Source of the DNA: Strigamia acuminata | Lineage: Eukaryota; Arthropoda; Chilopoda; Geophilomorpha; Linotaeniidae | Assembly: GCA_949358305.1 (NCBI GenBank) | Contig: OX442314.1 | Span: forward strand, 12,889,060 to 12,953,059 | DNA length: 64,000 bases | Direction of reading: 5' to 3' | In this document: positions 15,801-28,000 of the stretch, piece by piece | How the letters are laid out: each line of letters opens with the position of its first letter | Numbering within the stretch: the first letter of the stretch is position 1 | Made by a program: the position numbers and the translations under genes | Notes under the pieces: generated by a model | The model's input: only the letters and a program-made list of their open reading frames with translations | Database searches by the model: none | Told to the model about the DNA's origin: nothing

Positions 15801-18800
15801 CAGACGGCTATTCTGTCATTCACAGTAAATCAAATAGTTTAGTCTACTAAAATAGAACTCGAAAAAACACGAAATCGTCGCGAATCCACATTTTCGCAAC
15901 TTCTATTTTTATTTTAATCTGTTTTTCATTTCTGCAAGTATTTTCGTGTTCAATACCCATGTGGGTCAAGACGATCGCCAACACGGAGCGTCCTACTCAA
16001 ATTCACCACTCCCAGGAAGCGCGAATCGATTTTTATTTTTATTTTTGCAGGTGACTTCAAACATGTTTCCCACTAATGTATGAAGGAAAAAAGAAAGAAA
16101 CCCGAGCCCAATTTCAGCTCCAGCACCCAAGTCACATCTACCAGCTCCCCCTTGAGTCAATTCCATTTCCTAGAGAGAGGAGAGAGAGCGGAGGAAAAAA
16201 ATGACAACTCGCGACTATCTTCATTCCAAGGAGGCACTCCAGATGCCAAAGATAGCCAATAGAAAGAAGCTTTTTTTGTATGCTTGCCCTATCTGAGGAA
16301 ATCCTGGAAGGTGCAGCATCCTGCATCTCTCGAGATCTCTGCGGAGAGACGCCCAATCTTCAAAATTAGGTCAACGCGATGCTCAGCTAATCTTAGCCCA
16401 CCTGGATACCGCTTAAACTTTGGCCGCCACACTTATTTTTTTCATATCTTTTTTTTTTCTTTTTAAATTCAAAGCCTTCTATTTTTTTACATGAAAATTT
16501 AGACATTTTATTTGTGTACAAAAATTGGCAAAACATGAACTTCCTTTTGGAAAATTACAGGAATTCGCTTCCCTATTTATTTTTTGTTTTTATCTTTTGT
16601 ATTTTTGTTTCATTTAAATGATTTGTGTGTGGAATTTAATTTTGAAAACAAATATCTCGTTGTTTTTCTCGGTTTTTAAAAATGTATCAAAGAAATACAT
16701 CAAAGAAAAAGAACTAGCGATGAAAATTTATACATCTGTACAGTATCATCTAAATTAAATTTTACTTTAGATTTCTTAAATCTCGAGTCAGCATGACTTT
16801 GCCAGCTGTATTTGCTCAAAATAAAGCCGAAAATTGTGTTAACATGCCGATGTATCACATACTATAACGTTAACATTCTAATTCCGCCATGTTTAACCTG
16901 GAACTGAGAATGTCTTACATCACACCAAAGAGCGACGAAACTGTGGCACAGTTTCAGACATTTCAATAAAATAGTTTTTAAACGATTTTTCTTTTTTCGT
17001 AAATTCTTCAAAATTATCTCTTGAGAAATCTAAATTGTCACGGTTGATAATTTTTCCACTTAGTCATGTTTGCACGAAACCTTTTTACACCTAATTAATT
17101 TTAAAAAATTAAAATAATTCTCTCCCTTTATCTCTTGATGCTAAAATCATTCTGCGGAGACGATTTTCTAATTCCAGTTGTTATTTAGCAGTATTAAGCC
17201 TAATGTTAGGCCTAATAATGCTAAAATAAAGTAAATACTTCGTAAACAACAGCATAGTACCAAAATATCGTTGTTTTATTGTCATTTTAGCATTATTAGG
17301 CCTAATATTAGGCTTAACACTGCTAACTAACAACTGGAATTATAAAATCGTCTGCGCAGAATGGGATGTGCAGTACGAATTTAGCATCAAGATACCGGGC
17401 GCGAACTGTAGCTCGAGTCACGATACACCTCCAGGAGCACTGAGGCATCGACATGATTTATGGACCTCTAAGGGCTGTTTTTGCATCTTTGTTCAAGTTG
17501 ATCCATCGCACTTCTTCCCCTGAGCATTTCAACTCGTTTCTGTGCCAACAAGAAAGAATGGAACCTATGTATCAAATTTTTTTCCCTTTATAAAAGGCTT
17601 TAAGGTGTCAGCATTGATGCACGTACATCAAAAGAAGTGCAAAGAGAATAGAGAAAACTCATAGCGCAGTGAAGAAAGGAAAAGACAATTTGACGACAAT
17701 ACGTTCAATTTGACTCGGATGAACGGAATTGAAAGCATCTAGTTTTATCTCCTTCAGTCCAGTCGAGGATTGCGGACTCGAGATAAAGCGCTTGAAAGAA
17801 AGGAAAAAAAAAGAAGAAAAGCCGTTGATAATCGAGCCGGGTTTTATCGAGGGCGTTTCCATTCTGCTACAAGACAAATTTAACTGCAGGATTATAAAAA
17901 TCATGCATTGAAACACCAGTGACATCACAGACATTAAATTGATGGATGTAATTTGTTTAGGTAGCAATTAATTGACTTAATTTCCCTTAACGGCCACAAG
18001 TTGAGCCGCCATTAAATTCTTTTCCTTTTATGTTCGCGAACGGCAATTAATTTCCAGCAAAATCTGGTTACTAAATAAGTGCCAATAAACTGATAATTGA
18101 TCAATGTGTCTTCGCGTGTAATGAAATAAAGAAATTTGAATAAAGATTGGCAATAACTGGGGATCTTATGCAATGGGAAGTAGCCAGATGACCCTTTTTC
18201 AAAGTGATAAAGTGCTCTTCATTGCTCTTCACTTCCGTGTAATGTGACAAGGAAAAAAAATCTCTAGTTGTGCACTTTGTAAAAAAAAAAATAAAAAATA
18301 AAAATTACTTAATGTAGTATGCGCAAATGGATTGAGTGATGAGACGGTAAATTCGCGCTTTCATACGGATAAGTAAATTTGTCTACCACTTAAACATTGC
18401 ACTAAAAATGTATATAAAAGTTTCCTCATCCAATCAGAAAGCGTGGCAAAAAAAAACGCTCGTTTTACGCTCTGAGAAGTTGAGCCCCCGTAGGAAATTT
18501 ATAACTTCCCTTACGTCTATCGAACGCATAAAAATTGGAGCAAAAGTGACACAAAATGTGGATAAAGGCGCATCTGACCTAAATCTACTTGAACGGAATA
18601 AAAAATCCCATCAAACAGAAAGGATTTCATAGAAATATAAAGATAAATCGATGGGCAAACTGTCCGTCTGTCGGCTATTAATTAAAAATGAAACCGTAAT
18701 CGCAATTTTTACTACGCTTCTTTTCTTTATATCGCGATAAACTCGCAGGAACTTACGACCAACACACAAGATTTGTCCGTGTTTTAACTGCTCTGGTGTC

Positions 18801-21659
18801 ATATCCAGAAACCGCCATTAATAATAGATGAAAAGCTATGAATAATTTTTCCCCCGTTTTATGTCGCTCGTTTATATTTCACTCTCCTCCCTGTTTGTGT
18901 AAGCTTAATTTACCCAGTAATGATTTCTACTTTTTTCTCTCTGGTTCAACACCCAACGACAGATGGCGTTTCATAATTACCATTTTTTTTTAATATATCA
19001 ACAACATTTTTTTCTTAATGACGAAACAAATGCTTTTAAAAATGTTAAATTACACTTTGTGCAATTTAGGAAACTTTTAAATTACTCCTTTATCGTTCTG
19101 GCAATTGTAAACATGTTAAAGCCATTAAAGCAACCGAGTCAAAACTGCACGCAAAACTTCAAATAGAAAAATCCAATCAGATGAAACTCCAAAAAATCGA
19201 ACATTTAAACTACAAGTAGTCAAATTGCAATCAATTTTGCAATCAAGTAAGGCACACTCACTACAGAAAACGATTTTCAAATTACATTTGCTTTTAAGAT
19301 ACAGTACACAATTGATCAGTTTCATAGCAACTAAAATCTACATTTTATGTAACCAATGACAAAATCATTGGACAAAATCTTTCTGGTCATCCGGCGTTGC
19401 AAAAAACATGATAATTTCGAGGGATGTTGAGTGGAAAATTAAACAAACAAGCATGACGTCTACCAGTTGTTTATTCTCTTGCAAATGAATCAAATTAATT
19501 GAACGGCGCTCGCACATGCTAAGCAGCTTCTGCAGAGTGTCTGATAGATATTTGTAACAAAAAAGTTAAGAATTATCTTTAAAAAAAAATAAACCTGGAC
19601 AAACTCTCGCTTTAAAATTACAGCAGAACGTCGATTAAGCGAACACGAGTTTCGCAGTACTGATTACGCAGTAGACGGTTATTACAACTACAATAGTTCA
19701 TTAAATATTTTACCTTCCTACGGTTGAATAAAATGCTAAAGCGGAAGCAAACAAGTATTACATAAAATCCTGCTCACATAAAATGTTCACGCTACTGCAG
19801 TCTGGCCTTTAGTGTTAACATTTTCAAACCTTCACTCACCTAAGCGCGCAGGATTGTATATAAACTTGTAATGCAATAATATAATCAACATTTCACAGTA
19901 TAAATAAAGTATATATATAAAAAAAAAAAGTTACTTACTCAGTCTGGTTATTTTCAAATATAATTTCTCCAGCTGCAGCAACGTAATGTTTTCCAGCTTT
20001 GGCAGTCCCGTCCATAGTCCAGTAAGGGACACTGACGCACCCTCGTGCACCGCTAAACCGCGAAACTTTAAGTGGAAATTCGCCGATCGTTTCAGTCGTT
20101 TCGTACTCCCTCTCGAGAAAATTATAAATCCCACAATGGTCGTCGTCTAAAATCATAACAGTGGCTAGGCTCGGGCTCACCAACTCGGCGGGTGCTGTTG
20201 GATACGGTTGCGACGGATCCGTGATGGTCAGCACCCCCGCCTCAGCACGTAAATTGAAAAGTCGAATGTAAAAATGTTCATCTTCTTCAAAAACGTCGTC
20301 ATCAATAACTGCGATCGAGAATTGTTTATGCGTGTCTCCCGGACGAAAGACTAACGTGCCTTCGGTGTATACGTAATCAGATCCAGCATTTGCTGTTCCA
20401 TCTTCAGTCTTGTAATCGACCTTGAGTGTGGTGCTCAAATCACCGCCTTCTCGCGTGACGGTAACAGCAAATTCGCCCACATTTTCCATGACGGTATAGT
20501 GGCCCGGATCGAAGAAGACTCGAGTGATGTGGTCGTCAGCCTTCACGTCGCTTACGACGGGCTTGCTGACTTCTTCGCTCTCCCTCCGATCGTGTCGTTT
20601 CCGAAGCACGTTGCCTCCGCCCGTGAGTTTTCGTGTCGCCTGAATTCGGTAAAACGCGCGACTCTTCGGACCACTGTTCATGATCTCGTCGCGCGCCATG
20701 CTCTCTAGAGTTTCCATGTCGCAATTGGGATTTTTCTGTCTCAATTGACGAAGAAGTTGAATGAACTCGCGACGATGCTCCTCAAACTCGATCACCTCCG
20801 CCGAGGCGTCTTCACCATACAGCTTGACGCCCGAGTCGGGCACGTGATTGAGTTTCGGCCCCAACTCCACGTCGCCTTCGCCCTCGACGATCACGCCGCG
20901 CTTGTTCATTCGGTATTTCTTTGACAGGTACTTGTAGATGAGGAATCGGCGATCGGCAATGTACGCCGTCGCCACCGTTGTCGGGAAGAAGAAGAAAGTG
21001 AGCAGCGCTTCCCATACCTCGATCACCGAGGGTGAGATCACTTTGAGAATCAAGTAGAGCCACACGTAGGCGAACACGCTCCACGTGGCCGTGATGAAGA
21101 AGACGCGTAGATGTTTGATTCGTCGGTGCTGGTTGCTCGGAACCACCCAAACGCACAAAGCGATGATGACGAACAAGTTAAAGGCAGCGCTGCCCACGAT
21201 CGTTCCCGGACCTAATTCACCAGCGTTGTAACCTCGACCGTAGATTTCGATTATTGACAGAAGAATTTCGGGTGCTGAGGAGCCCAAAGCCATTAAAGTC
21301 AGATTAGCCACCGTTTCGTTCCATACTCGCACCACCACCGTTTGCGTGTCCCCCTTTGGCCGTTTGATCGTAATTTCCTTCTCTTGAGATGTGATCACTT
21401 CGATTGCCGCCATGAAACGGTCGGCCACGATGGATACCCCCACAAACAAATAGCACAGGCAGATAAAGTAAATTACTCCTCGTGCAACACGGTCGCCAAC
21501 ACTCAAGTTGTCGTCGGGTAACCAACGAGGCACTAATAAGCCGCTCTTGCACGCAGGGTTGGACCCGTTGCTGTTGGCAGCTGCCTTCAAGGGGCAGCTT
21601 ACAAGTGCCAGCAAAAGGGCCCATGTCCACCACGTACACGCTCTGCTCCAGCTGGCCAT
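2832..21659 (-). CDS. Calx: Na+/Ca2+ exchanger (NCX/Calx family), split gene
   Basis: Plasma-membrane antiporter that extrudes Ca2+ in exchange for Na+. Exons in transcript order: 21659-19939, 9014-8923, 8589-8432, 8303-8204, optional 6503-6483, 5236-5117, 4080-3922, 3208-2832. All have GT-AG borders and matching phases; total 2727 nt (908 aa), or 2748 nt (915 aa) with the micro-exon. Residues 1-28 look like a signal peptide. The alpha-1 repeat contains NETVANLTLMALGSSAPE. The XIP-like basic stretch is RRFLIYKYLSKKYR. CBD1 carries IDDDVFEEDE and ends at ILDDDH; CBD2 is split by the long intron and carries VIDEDSYEKD. The alpha-2 repeat contains VALGTSVPDTFASK and GNVTGSNAVNVFLG. The length fits the family. 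The exact acceptor of exon 8589-8432 is less certain, because a second AG lies six bases inside it. Confidence 0.96.
4462..4956. mobile_element. MITE-like element in a Calx intron
   Basis: The ends form an imperfect inverted repeat of about 26 bp, starting TTAGAGAGT on both strands and continuing into a GATGCATTTTT block. Internally it repeats 'tttttccctta' and 'gggcctaaaattcaa' words and has no coding capacity. The outer TTA/TAA would suit a three-base target duplication. The superfamily is not determined. Confidence 0.5.
6483..6503 (-). CDS. Calx: Optional 21-bp Calx micro-exon
   Basis: A stretch of seven codons is bounded by TTCTTACAG and GTGAGC on the minus strand. Both flanking coding exons break at phase 1, so inclusion or skipping keeps the frame. 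Skipping gives ...TVSAGDDEE..., the usual NCX junction. Inclusion gives ...TVSADCAQGSDGDDEE.... It sits in the large cytosolic loop just after CBD2, where other NCX genes also vary by splicing. Real use is inferred from splice sites and phase only. Confidence 0.55.
14255..14400. repeat. Degenerate tandem repeat in the Calx intron
   Basis: A phrase of the type 'gtctaaaattcaaaatttgga' recurs with drift three to four times. It has no coding content. It looks like an old local duplication. Confidence 0.45.
17148..17363. mobile_element. MITE-like inverted-repeat element
   Basis: Two arms of about 80 bp face each other around a spacer of about 50 bp. Each arm contains 'aggcctaat' blocks, a 'caactggaatta/taattccagttg' pair and ends in a 'cattctgcg' word. 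Weaker inverted similarity continues outward as 'cttgatgctaaa' and 'tttagcatcaag'. A half-copy of the same family lies at 49212-49276. There is no coding capacity. Confidence 0.6.
19939..21659 (-). CDS. Calx: Calx first coding exon
   Basis: This large exon of 1721 nt encodes the signal peptide, the N-terminal transmembrane bundle with the alpha-1 repeat, the XIP region, all of CBD1 and the first half of CBD2. It ends in the second base of a Glu codon at a GTAAGT donor, and the exon at 9014-8923 supplies the third base. The start ATG at 21659-21657 is followed by a hydrophobic leader. It is more GC-rich than its surroundings. Residues NPACKSG after the leader match the extracellular N-terminus usual for NCX proteins. 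Confidence 0.93.
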
Positions 21660-23195
21660 TGCCAGGCACTATCTTCTCCCTAGAACGTCCACAGGCACTA
21701 GGTGACGACTGCTACAACCCAACACTACTGAACTCATCCGAAGCATTTTAGTCGTTCCGTTGCATTAGATAAGCATTTGATGATAGCATGCTCTTTTGCT
21801 CCAACTTTGGACGGGCCTGTAGATATGCAAGTTTCTATTAAAGAAAAAAAATTGATTAAATTTCTCGTTTCGTATTTCTGTTTCAGTGCAGTTGAGATTA
21901 AACCAACTTTTTTTTTTCTTTTTTTTTTTGCTGTAAAGTGGAATATTCCTTGGAGAATTGGATTTTTTTGTATTGCGCATGCACGCGGTTGCACCAGAAA
22001 TCTCATTACTGAAAAATAGTGGCCCATGAAAACACTGGTTTTTCTCGGCAAAATGTAACCATAACCGATTTTGCTGTCGTTAAATTAAAGCTAATAGTAT
22101 TGTTTTGTTTACCCGCGATGCTTCACTCGAAACATTTGAAATAATAAATTGATAAAAATAAAAAAAATAAATAAAAATTAAGAAAGTAGAAAGCAAACCG
22201 AAAGACATGTGCTCACCAGAGTAAATAACATGAATAGGACGTTAAACATTCTAGAAATAGTCTCGTGTTTTCACTGCACTTACTCCACGACTTGTGAAAA
22301 CAAAAAACCAAGATGTAAAGAAAGAAAACAAAATAAAAATAACTATATACTAAACTTATTAAATAAGCATAATCTAGACTGACACCCCGCGACATACCCG
22401 TCATCTAAGAATGAAAAATGTCTCGAAAGTTTCCACCAATTAAACGTTTCATGCATGGCGACACCCAAACAAAAATATCCCGAAACTCGGCAAAGAATTC
22501 GCAACGAGCAGAACGAGATCTAAAATTCCCTCCCGATAATTCTCCCACCTCCCGCAATGTCTACTAAATGTCCCCGAAACATGTTTATAACACACCCCAT
22601 CCAAAAACAACAAAACCATGCAACAAAATCTAAAAAACTAAATAAAACAATTCAACCAAAGCATCAAAAATCAACGCGCGAACAATATTAGGGTTAATAA
22701 GAGTTAGGCAAGGACAGTCCCACCGAAAATAAAACCGGAAAAATCGAATCGCCTTTCTGCTGCTAATTAAACTCATCTTACATAACGCATAACTATTCAT
22801 GGTCAGCTTTATATACATATATGTTTTTTTTTCCAGCTTCCTTATTCCAGGAATATCCCACCCCTCTTTTAGTTGATGCTACTTCACCTCTGTGTCTTAA
22901 GTGGGTTCCTCCGATGTTCCCGTCTGGTTTTCTAAATTTAAAACAAAGCCTTTTCGTTTGTTTTTCTCCTTGCACCGGTCTCTGTTCAAAAAGATTATTC
23001 GATATTGCCTACACGACAATTTTCATTAATATATTTCGCTCAGCAATTCGGGACTAGCAACATTCGAAATCGCGTCGAGTCAGTTATTATTTGTTCGTTA
23101 CGACGACCTTCGAGCACTCGCTATAAAAAGCGACTATCTCGGCTGCCTTCTTCGGTCGCTGTCTCTAACCAATGTGGCCCTGGAGAATCGACATT
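21660..23195 (-). other. Upstream region of Calx (5' UTR and intron), no coding exon seen
   Basis: Between the Calx start codon and the candidate exons near 23.2-23.6 kb I see AT-rich sequence with T-runs and no supported gene. An acceptor must lie just upstream of 21659 if the 23.6-kb exon belongs to Calx. A TTCTAG about 20-25 bases upstream is one possibility but is not strong. Confidence 0.4.
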
Positions 23196-23335
23196 CTAGT
23201 CGTTGCTTCTTCCCCATCTACCGTTCCAGTACGTTTTGGATCCTCCCCTAATCAATAGGAAGCATTCCTCGTTGCATGCTGGTACTTCCTGCCCAGCCCA
23301 CATGGTGATCAAACACTGACCTCTCTCTACTTGGT
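23196..23335 (-). other. Possible non-coding or small-peptide exon
   Basis: On the minus strand a TTGTTGCAG acceptor precedes a block open in one frame for 46 codons, ending at 23196. It contains an ATG (23303) in a good ATCACC context that opens a 35-codon frame with two Cys residues. The block is GC-richer than its flanks. Together with the exon candidate at 23557-23631 it would bound a 221-bp intron. It could be a second 5' UTR exon with an upstream ORF, or chance. I do not recognise the peptide. Confidence 0.25.
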
Positions 23336-23556
23336 CTGCAACAAAAACGTTCAACTTCAAATTATTTCAACCGATCACGTGCTCCGTCTAGCTCGATACA
23401 CCACATTATTTTTTTTAGAAATATTAGTATTAGTCAGAGCAAAATTTAGGCTTTCCTGCACGACTTGCTTAATTGAATGCAATTTGCAAAGGCGAGAAAC
23501 GGTCTAGAGCAGCAAGCAAAAGCGCGTGATTTAATTGAAGTTGTTTAGTGTCTTAC

Positions 23557-23631
23557 CGTTTGGATTTTTTCTCCCGAGTTTAGCAGGCCTCACTTCATGT
23601 TGGCGAGCCGGGCGAGCGTCTGCGGCGGACT
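23557..23631 (-). promoter_or_regulatory. Candidate Calx transcription start and non-coding first exon
   Basis: On the minus strand a TCAGT motif, matching the arthropod initiator consensus, falls at 23633-23629. It is followed by a GC-rich leader and a GTAAGA donor at 23556. The leader has only ATG-AAG-TGA, so it would be non-coding. It lies about 2 kb upstream of the Calx ATG in the right orientation. Assignment to Calx is inference. Confidence 0.35.
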
Positions 23632-24638
23632 GATCGCGCACTCAATATTCACTCACTATAGTGATCCGGGGCGCCACTATCGCGTGTCGTTCGTTAGTCG
23701 CTGATCCACATGCGTGGCCTATCGCTATATTCGAGACTGGCACGGACAACATAGCGGAAACAAGTGAGTCATTTCGACGATGTGGATTAAATGTTAAAAT
23801 GCAATCACAAAGAGCATCAAGCTGCTGCATTATGGATATTATTCAACGCCACGTTTAGGGCGTTATGAGTATCGCGCATGCGCATGTTAAAAGGCGCATA
23901 TCGTCTGCAATAGCGCCAAGTTTTAGAAAAACGACTTTAAAATATTTTTTTTTTCTTTTAAATAAGCAGAAAACTATTTTTTTTGATTTAAACGTGTGGC
24001 AAAACGTATGTTTTAATAAAATATTACAGGTGAGATTTAATATTAAATTATATATAAATCTTTAATGGTAAATTGTAAAAATTCAAAAAAATGCACTTGC
24101 CCTGTTTTATAAATTCTTCACTATGAAGGTAGAATAACCAAAAAAAAAAAATATTAATCTTTACCACACTCCAAAAAAATTAAAGAAAATAAAATCTGAA
24201 CATCGGAATCCACATTTTCCCAAATTTTTCGCTCGTCTCGTTCCGTGCACAATATATTTTCGACTAGATGCATTTGCATTGCTCACGAAGGTCTTTCAAT
24301 CCTTGAGGTCACAAATCTTGAACTGCAGCTAAAAAGATGCAACTATCTTGTGCAGTAAATGCAATAAATTCTCCAAAACAAGTGACTGACAGTCCGTCTC
24401 CGTAGGATTTGAAGTGGCTCGAATATTAGATACATCAATGCAAATGGCAAGTTTGGTATAATCTCACGTCAATCAACTTTGAATTTGAACATTCGGTTAT
24501 AGAATAGCTGAATGGGCGTCAATAATAAGGTTGTTTGTACAAGTCAGAGTGGCTGTTCAACACATCGCAACAGCATGCTTTTCACATCCTTTCATCTTCT
24601 CGCATCCCATCCCTCGTTACCGCCGTTCTCTCTTGATT
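23632..24638. other. Intergenic region between Calx and the receptor gene
   Basis: I see no supported gene. A short mixed-composition block lies at 23640-23870, followed by AT-rich sequence that leads into the 3' flank of the receptor gene. Confidence 0.5.
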
Positions 24639-24644
24639 TTTATT
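24639..24644 (-). terminator. Candidate polyadenylation signal of the receptor gene
   Basis: AATAAA on the minus strand lies about 150 bases beyond the receptor stop codon, a plausible 3' UTR length. It is supported by position and motif only. Confidence 0.35.
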
Positions 24645-24793
24645 ACACGATGTAAGGTCGCCTTTGGGAATTTACGCCTGCGTTTTCCCATTTTCTAATT
24701 CCCCATCGTAGGATGGCTGAAAGTTTAAAAATAAATCGAAACAAAGTCGCCTTAGGATCCTTCTCGCAACGATATATGAGAAAGTTTCAAAAT

Positions 24794-25026
24794 TTAATTC
24801 ACCTTGTAGGTTGGGTTTTCATAGGCACTTTGGGATTTGTGAGTAGAACTCGGCGCAGTGGCAGAATTTCTTTGTCTCCTGAATAAGAGAACTAGCAAGG
24901 CTACGAATCCCAGTACACATATGGCGGCGACGACGGCCACAGCGATCAACGCTTCGTAATACGAATTATTTCCCGACGTTTCTGTTGTTGATGGTCGGCT
25001 CACCGTTTGCGATGTCTCCAGACGTT
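24794..25026 (-). CDS. Receptor last exon: transmembrane segment and NPTY tail
   Basis: A juxtamembrane Ser/Thr stretch is followed by about 25 hydrophobic residues (ALIAVAVVAAICVLGFVALL...) and a stop-transfer FRRQR. The short tail holds YENPTYKV, an NPxY motif of the kind bound by PTB-domain adaptors and used in endocytosis. Stop TAA is at 24796-24794. Confidence 0.85.
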
Positions 25027-28000
25027 CTATATCGGATAAACAAGATTAATCAATTTCACATGTAACTCGATGATACCAAGCTTTTTTATTACTCCGTATT
25101 ATTATACCTTTCTCGGGTTGCTTTTGTGCAACGCCAGGTTTGGTTACAACTTCCAAAGTGTTGGATTTTCGGATACCACCGTTGCTCAAAATCGCTTCCA
25201 TCCAGATTTGGTACCTCAAATTTAAAAAAAAAAATTAATCAAATTAACAGTTTGATTAATGATTTATGTCAATGACGAATGTAGATTAACAGATGAAAAG
25301 AGAAGATTACATTTTAAATAATTGATGATCAAGGAATTTTAATAAAGCGCCAAATGTTAATCTTTAAGCACATCTCTCTTTATTAAAGGTCAACTCAAAC
25401 TAACCTGTTTCCAGGCTTAAGACCTTCCAAAGTGATTTGCTCGACTTTAGGATGTTTGTACACTGTTTGGAAATCGGTTTGCGAGTCCATTTTGTACTTA
25501 ATCACGTACAAATGCACGTATTTATGCATCGGAAACGGCACGCCCGACCAATGCAAATTCATCGACGTTATTAGGACTTTATCAACTGTCAAAGTTAGAT
25601 CGAATGCATAATCGTCTGAAAACAAAAGAATTTAATTAACAAATGATGCGATTAATATTTAATATTTAATTAACCCATACCGTGGATTGGATTCGTTTGG
25701 AAAGTGATGAGATTGAGTGTTTCAATGTCGGTACTGACCCCGCTGATAGGCGTCAGTGCCATGTCCACTTCGTAGGCCGTATTTGGTTGTAGGTCTCGCA
25801 GAACATGCGACGTGACATCTCGATGAATCATGGTCGTCAAACTCCATGTTTCGTCCCCTTGGATTCGATATTTAAGTTGCACCCCGTCCACTAAATTCTT
25901 CTCTTGTTCCGTTAGAGGTCGCCAAGAAAGTCGAATCGACGTCGGTTGCTTGTCGGTGATGTTAAACGATGGATCGAACGTGATACGACTTGGTAAAGTG
26001 GTTGCGGATGTCGTACTCACTACTAAAAGAATTAAAAAATTAAAAAATTAAAAAATTAAAAAATTAAACACACTTAGAAATTTTTTTAATTCGATTAAAA
26101 ACAAGATTCGTTGCGTTTAATTCAATTAACTCACGTAAAGGTGGAGTTCGTACAGTAACAACGCCGCTAGTGGCGGTGTTCGAGTTCCCACTGAGAATAA
26201 CATCGGCTTTAATGTAATAAGTGGTGTCAGGCAAGAGTAAATTAAGTTCGTGCTGCATTTGTGCTTCGGCAAACATGTCGTTTATATGCGAAAACACTTC
26301 TTTGTTCCAAGTAGACGTGTTGGTTTGAGTGGCATCATCCGTGTAAAGAACTTCAACTTGTCCGTACAAACCGACGTACAGTTTCGGTATAACCAAATTC
26401 ACACGAACTGAAGTCGCATTGATTGCCACGGCGGTTAAATTCTGAATGCTGCTGCCTTTAAAATAAAGTTTTAAAAAAATTACTAAAAAAAAAAATACAA
26501 ATTTAATTTTTTTTTTTTATAAATACCCGAGTCCGTTTTATTGCACATAACATACGGGCAAAAACACGTGTCATTCGGAGTGACGAGCACCGGTAAAGGA
26601 CAGCCGGAAGTTGGCTTGAGGTACTTTTCGATGGGAGAACAACCGCCTGTGCATTCGACATTGGTTGAACCGTTGCTCAATAAAACACAAATGCAGCGTC
26701 TCGAACGACACCCGGGTGATTCTTCCCATTGCTCCCCGACGACTCGGGGCCCGTCGGTAGTTTGGCACTCTAGATCGAGAAAAATCTCCATTTAATTCGG
26801 CAGTAAAATAAATGATTTTGAATTTAACCTTTCTCTGAAAATGCGGTGCTTATTGGAAAATTTTGCATGTTTGTGAACCCAGGGTAATTAGGGTCGTCAC
26901 CAGGATGGAATCCAGTTTTGAAAATGGCGTCCGAGCCTTCTTCGTGAGCAACTGGGACTAAAAATGGATTCTGTGGAAAGCCTTTCCCCGATGGTGTGGC
27001 TGAAAAAAAAAATATTTATGAAGAAAACTTTAAATTTATGCAATTTTCATAATTTCTATGATTTACTATAAACTCCTTTTAACGAGGGCACGAAACTTCC
27101 TTGCAGTGAATCAAAATCCTCTTCATGATTCCCAACTATTCAAGAAATAAAACAAATTAAGTCATTTAAAACTTGCAAAATAATGTGTTTTCCGATTAGC
27201 TTACTCATTAAATTCGGGCATTGCCACGCTTTGCAGCATTTATCATGTGGTAATGGCAAAATCTCAGCGGTGAGCATTACGCAAGTGAGCGTTAATGGCG
27301 GCTCCGAAGGCACGGGAGCACAACGAGACTCGCAAGAAACGTTTCCGTTCATGCACCGGCATTCCAAGTCGCAGGACGGTACAAAAGATGGCGGAATCGG
27401 TTCAAAGTTGACGAACGATCGGCCGTTGTATTCGCACGAAATTCCAGTTGCAACCGGCACTTTGGCTAAACAAACCGCTTCCGCACAACAGTTGTTAAGT
27501 TTGGGCACAAAATCTCGATCGTACCGCCAATCCAGACAACCAGACACTTGAGGTGGTTGTGCGTACGGACAACTGATAGGAACACACACGGTTTTGCCGC
27601 CATCTTGGCATTTACACATTCTCTGACAACCGTCGTTTATTTCTTGCCCAATACTCATTTGATAACCGTTTAACTCACAATGAACTAACAAAAAGCAAAA
27701 AATTTAAAAATTTAAATATAAAAATACAAATATCTTTTTTTTCTACTATACCATCATTATTAAGTCCCGTAACTTTATCTTCCAACTTCCTTCCTCTATC
27801 CTTCTTGTCGACTTTAGGAAACAACAAAGAAATCGTCGAGGTTGTTGTTGCAACCATTTCCGACGTTTGGTGCTCCGAAACATCCTTCATTGCAGAAACA
27901 TCGGATTTTTTCTCCAGACTAGTCCCAATGGAGTTTTCAGCTTTACTCATTTCCGGCGTCACGTCTTTCCCCGCTTGACTAATTTCCGAAGTTTCAGTCG

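Larger units (their letters stand above)
9015..19938 (-). other. Calx: Large Calx intron, about 10.9 kb
   Basis: This interval separates the two halves of CBD2. I found no exon-like block with NCX similarity inside it, so I cannot support mutually exclusive exons here. It holds AT-rich sequence, a MITE near 17.2 kb, degenerate repeats near 14.3 kb and scattered short frames of low complexity. The GC-richer block at 15240-15360 is unexplained. Confidence 0.6.

Noticed and set aside
9015-19938. Mutually exclusive Calx exons in the long intron
   Set aside because: I looked for NCX-like blocks with acceptor and donor and found none that I could defend.
20499-21751. Open frames antisense or shifted to the first Calx exon
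   Set aside because: They are shadows of the GC-richer Calx exon. The exchanger frame carries all conserved motifs.
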